A DNA stretch of 64,000 bases from contig JAUIFO010000011.1 of NCBI GenBank assembly GCA_030430385.1, forward strand, positions 1-64,000, read 5' to 3'. Positions 63,920 through 64,000 of the stretch are shown one piece after another. The first letter of the stretch is position 1. Each line of letters starts with the position of its first letter. The position numbers were made by a program, and so were the translations under genes. The notes below the pieces were generated by a model. It was not told the origin of the DNA and ran no database searches. It saw only the letters and a program-made list of their open reading frames with translations. Source of the DNA: Bacteroidia bacterium (lineage in GTDB: Bacteria; Bacteroidota; Bacteroidia; Flavobacteriales; Flavobacteriaceae).

Positions 63920-64000
63920 TTATAAATCTTCTAAGAGTAGCAAATATAAGTTTTTTGAGCTACTTCCATAGGTAAGAAAATCTTTGTCTTCAGCAGTTTT
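63920..64000 (-). CDS. C-terminal fragment of a gene cut by the window edge (LUD-domain-like)
   Basis: 26 codons are open to the window edge, ending DFLTYGSSSKNLYLLLLEDL before the TAA that immediately precedes the cdsA start. In flavobacterial genomes, from memory, a lactate-utilisation (LUD/LutC-type) protein precedes cdsA and ends in this fashion; the fragment is too short to confirm it. The 0-base spacing implies co-transcription with cdsA. Confidence 0.6.
   Translation of the reverse strand, partial: KTAEDKDFLTYGSSSKNLYLLLLEDL

Overview
The window reads as a chromosomal segment of an AT-rich marine-type flavobacterium (Bacteroidota, Flavobacteriaceae). This rests on four things: promoters with the Bacteroidota -7 element TAnnTTTG, near absence of Shine-Dalgarno sites, several type IX secretion (T9SS) sorting domains ending in short basic tails, and the gene order rpsL-rpsG-fusA-rpsJ-rplC onward without tuf. 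The genus is not determined.

Layout. (1) 1-26.3 kb is a mosaic of short housekeeping operons on both strands: a truncated universal stress protein, a SpoU methyltransferase, the GTPases Era and Der, a TPM/TPM/LemA cluster followed upstream by a MerR regulator and an M23 peptidase, AlaS and a Mur ligase, RadC, a deacetylase-like protein with a YjjG-type nucleotidase, RarA, a rhomboid protease, RlmB, a T9SS arylsulfotransferase and an Omp85-family outer membrane protein. (2) 26.4-44.0 kb is one fused str-S10-spc-alpha ribosomal protein cluster from rpsL to rplQ, including fusA, secY, infA and rpoA and two genes of under 60 codons (rpmD, rpmJ). Its gaps hold unusual structure: a 15-bp hairpin between rpsJ and rplC, a folded leader before rpsH, a duplicated stem-loop before both rpsM and rpsK, and a terminator overlapping a promoter before rpsD. 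(3) 44.0-46.8 kb carries a composite intergenic repeat, carA and eno. (4) 47.0-57.2 kb is the most distinctive part: a TPR sensor kinase of the LytS type, its LytTR response regulator, and three tandem T9SS-secreted leucine-rich-repeat proteins. (5) 57.2-64 kb holds an outer-membrane beta-barrel protein, citrate synthase, an amidinotransferase-fold hydrolase, a secreted M28 peptidase and a phospholipid operon (cdsA, psd, acyl-CoA-binding protein).

The observation I rate highest is a 40-bp element found both upstream of the kinase/regulator operon and upstream of the first LRR gene. Each copy holds two direct repeats of ATTCTAATTCA type exactly 21 bp apart, two helical turns. This is the expected geometry for a dimeric LytTR regulator and suggests that the two-component system controls itself and the adjacent surface-protein array. 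The three LRR paralogues are strongly diverged at their N-terminal halves but nearly identical at DNA level in parts of the 3' ends of the second and third copies, which points to gene conversion or recent partial duplication.

No tRNA, rRNA, CRISPR array, insertion sequence or prophage was recognised. No gap without a gene exceeds 300 bases. All motif, hairpin and repeat calls were made by eye.
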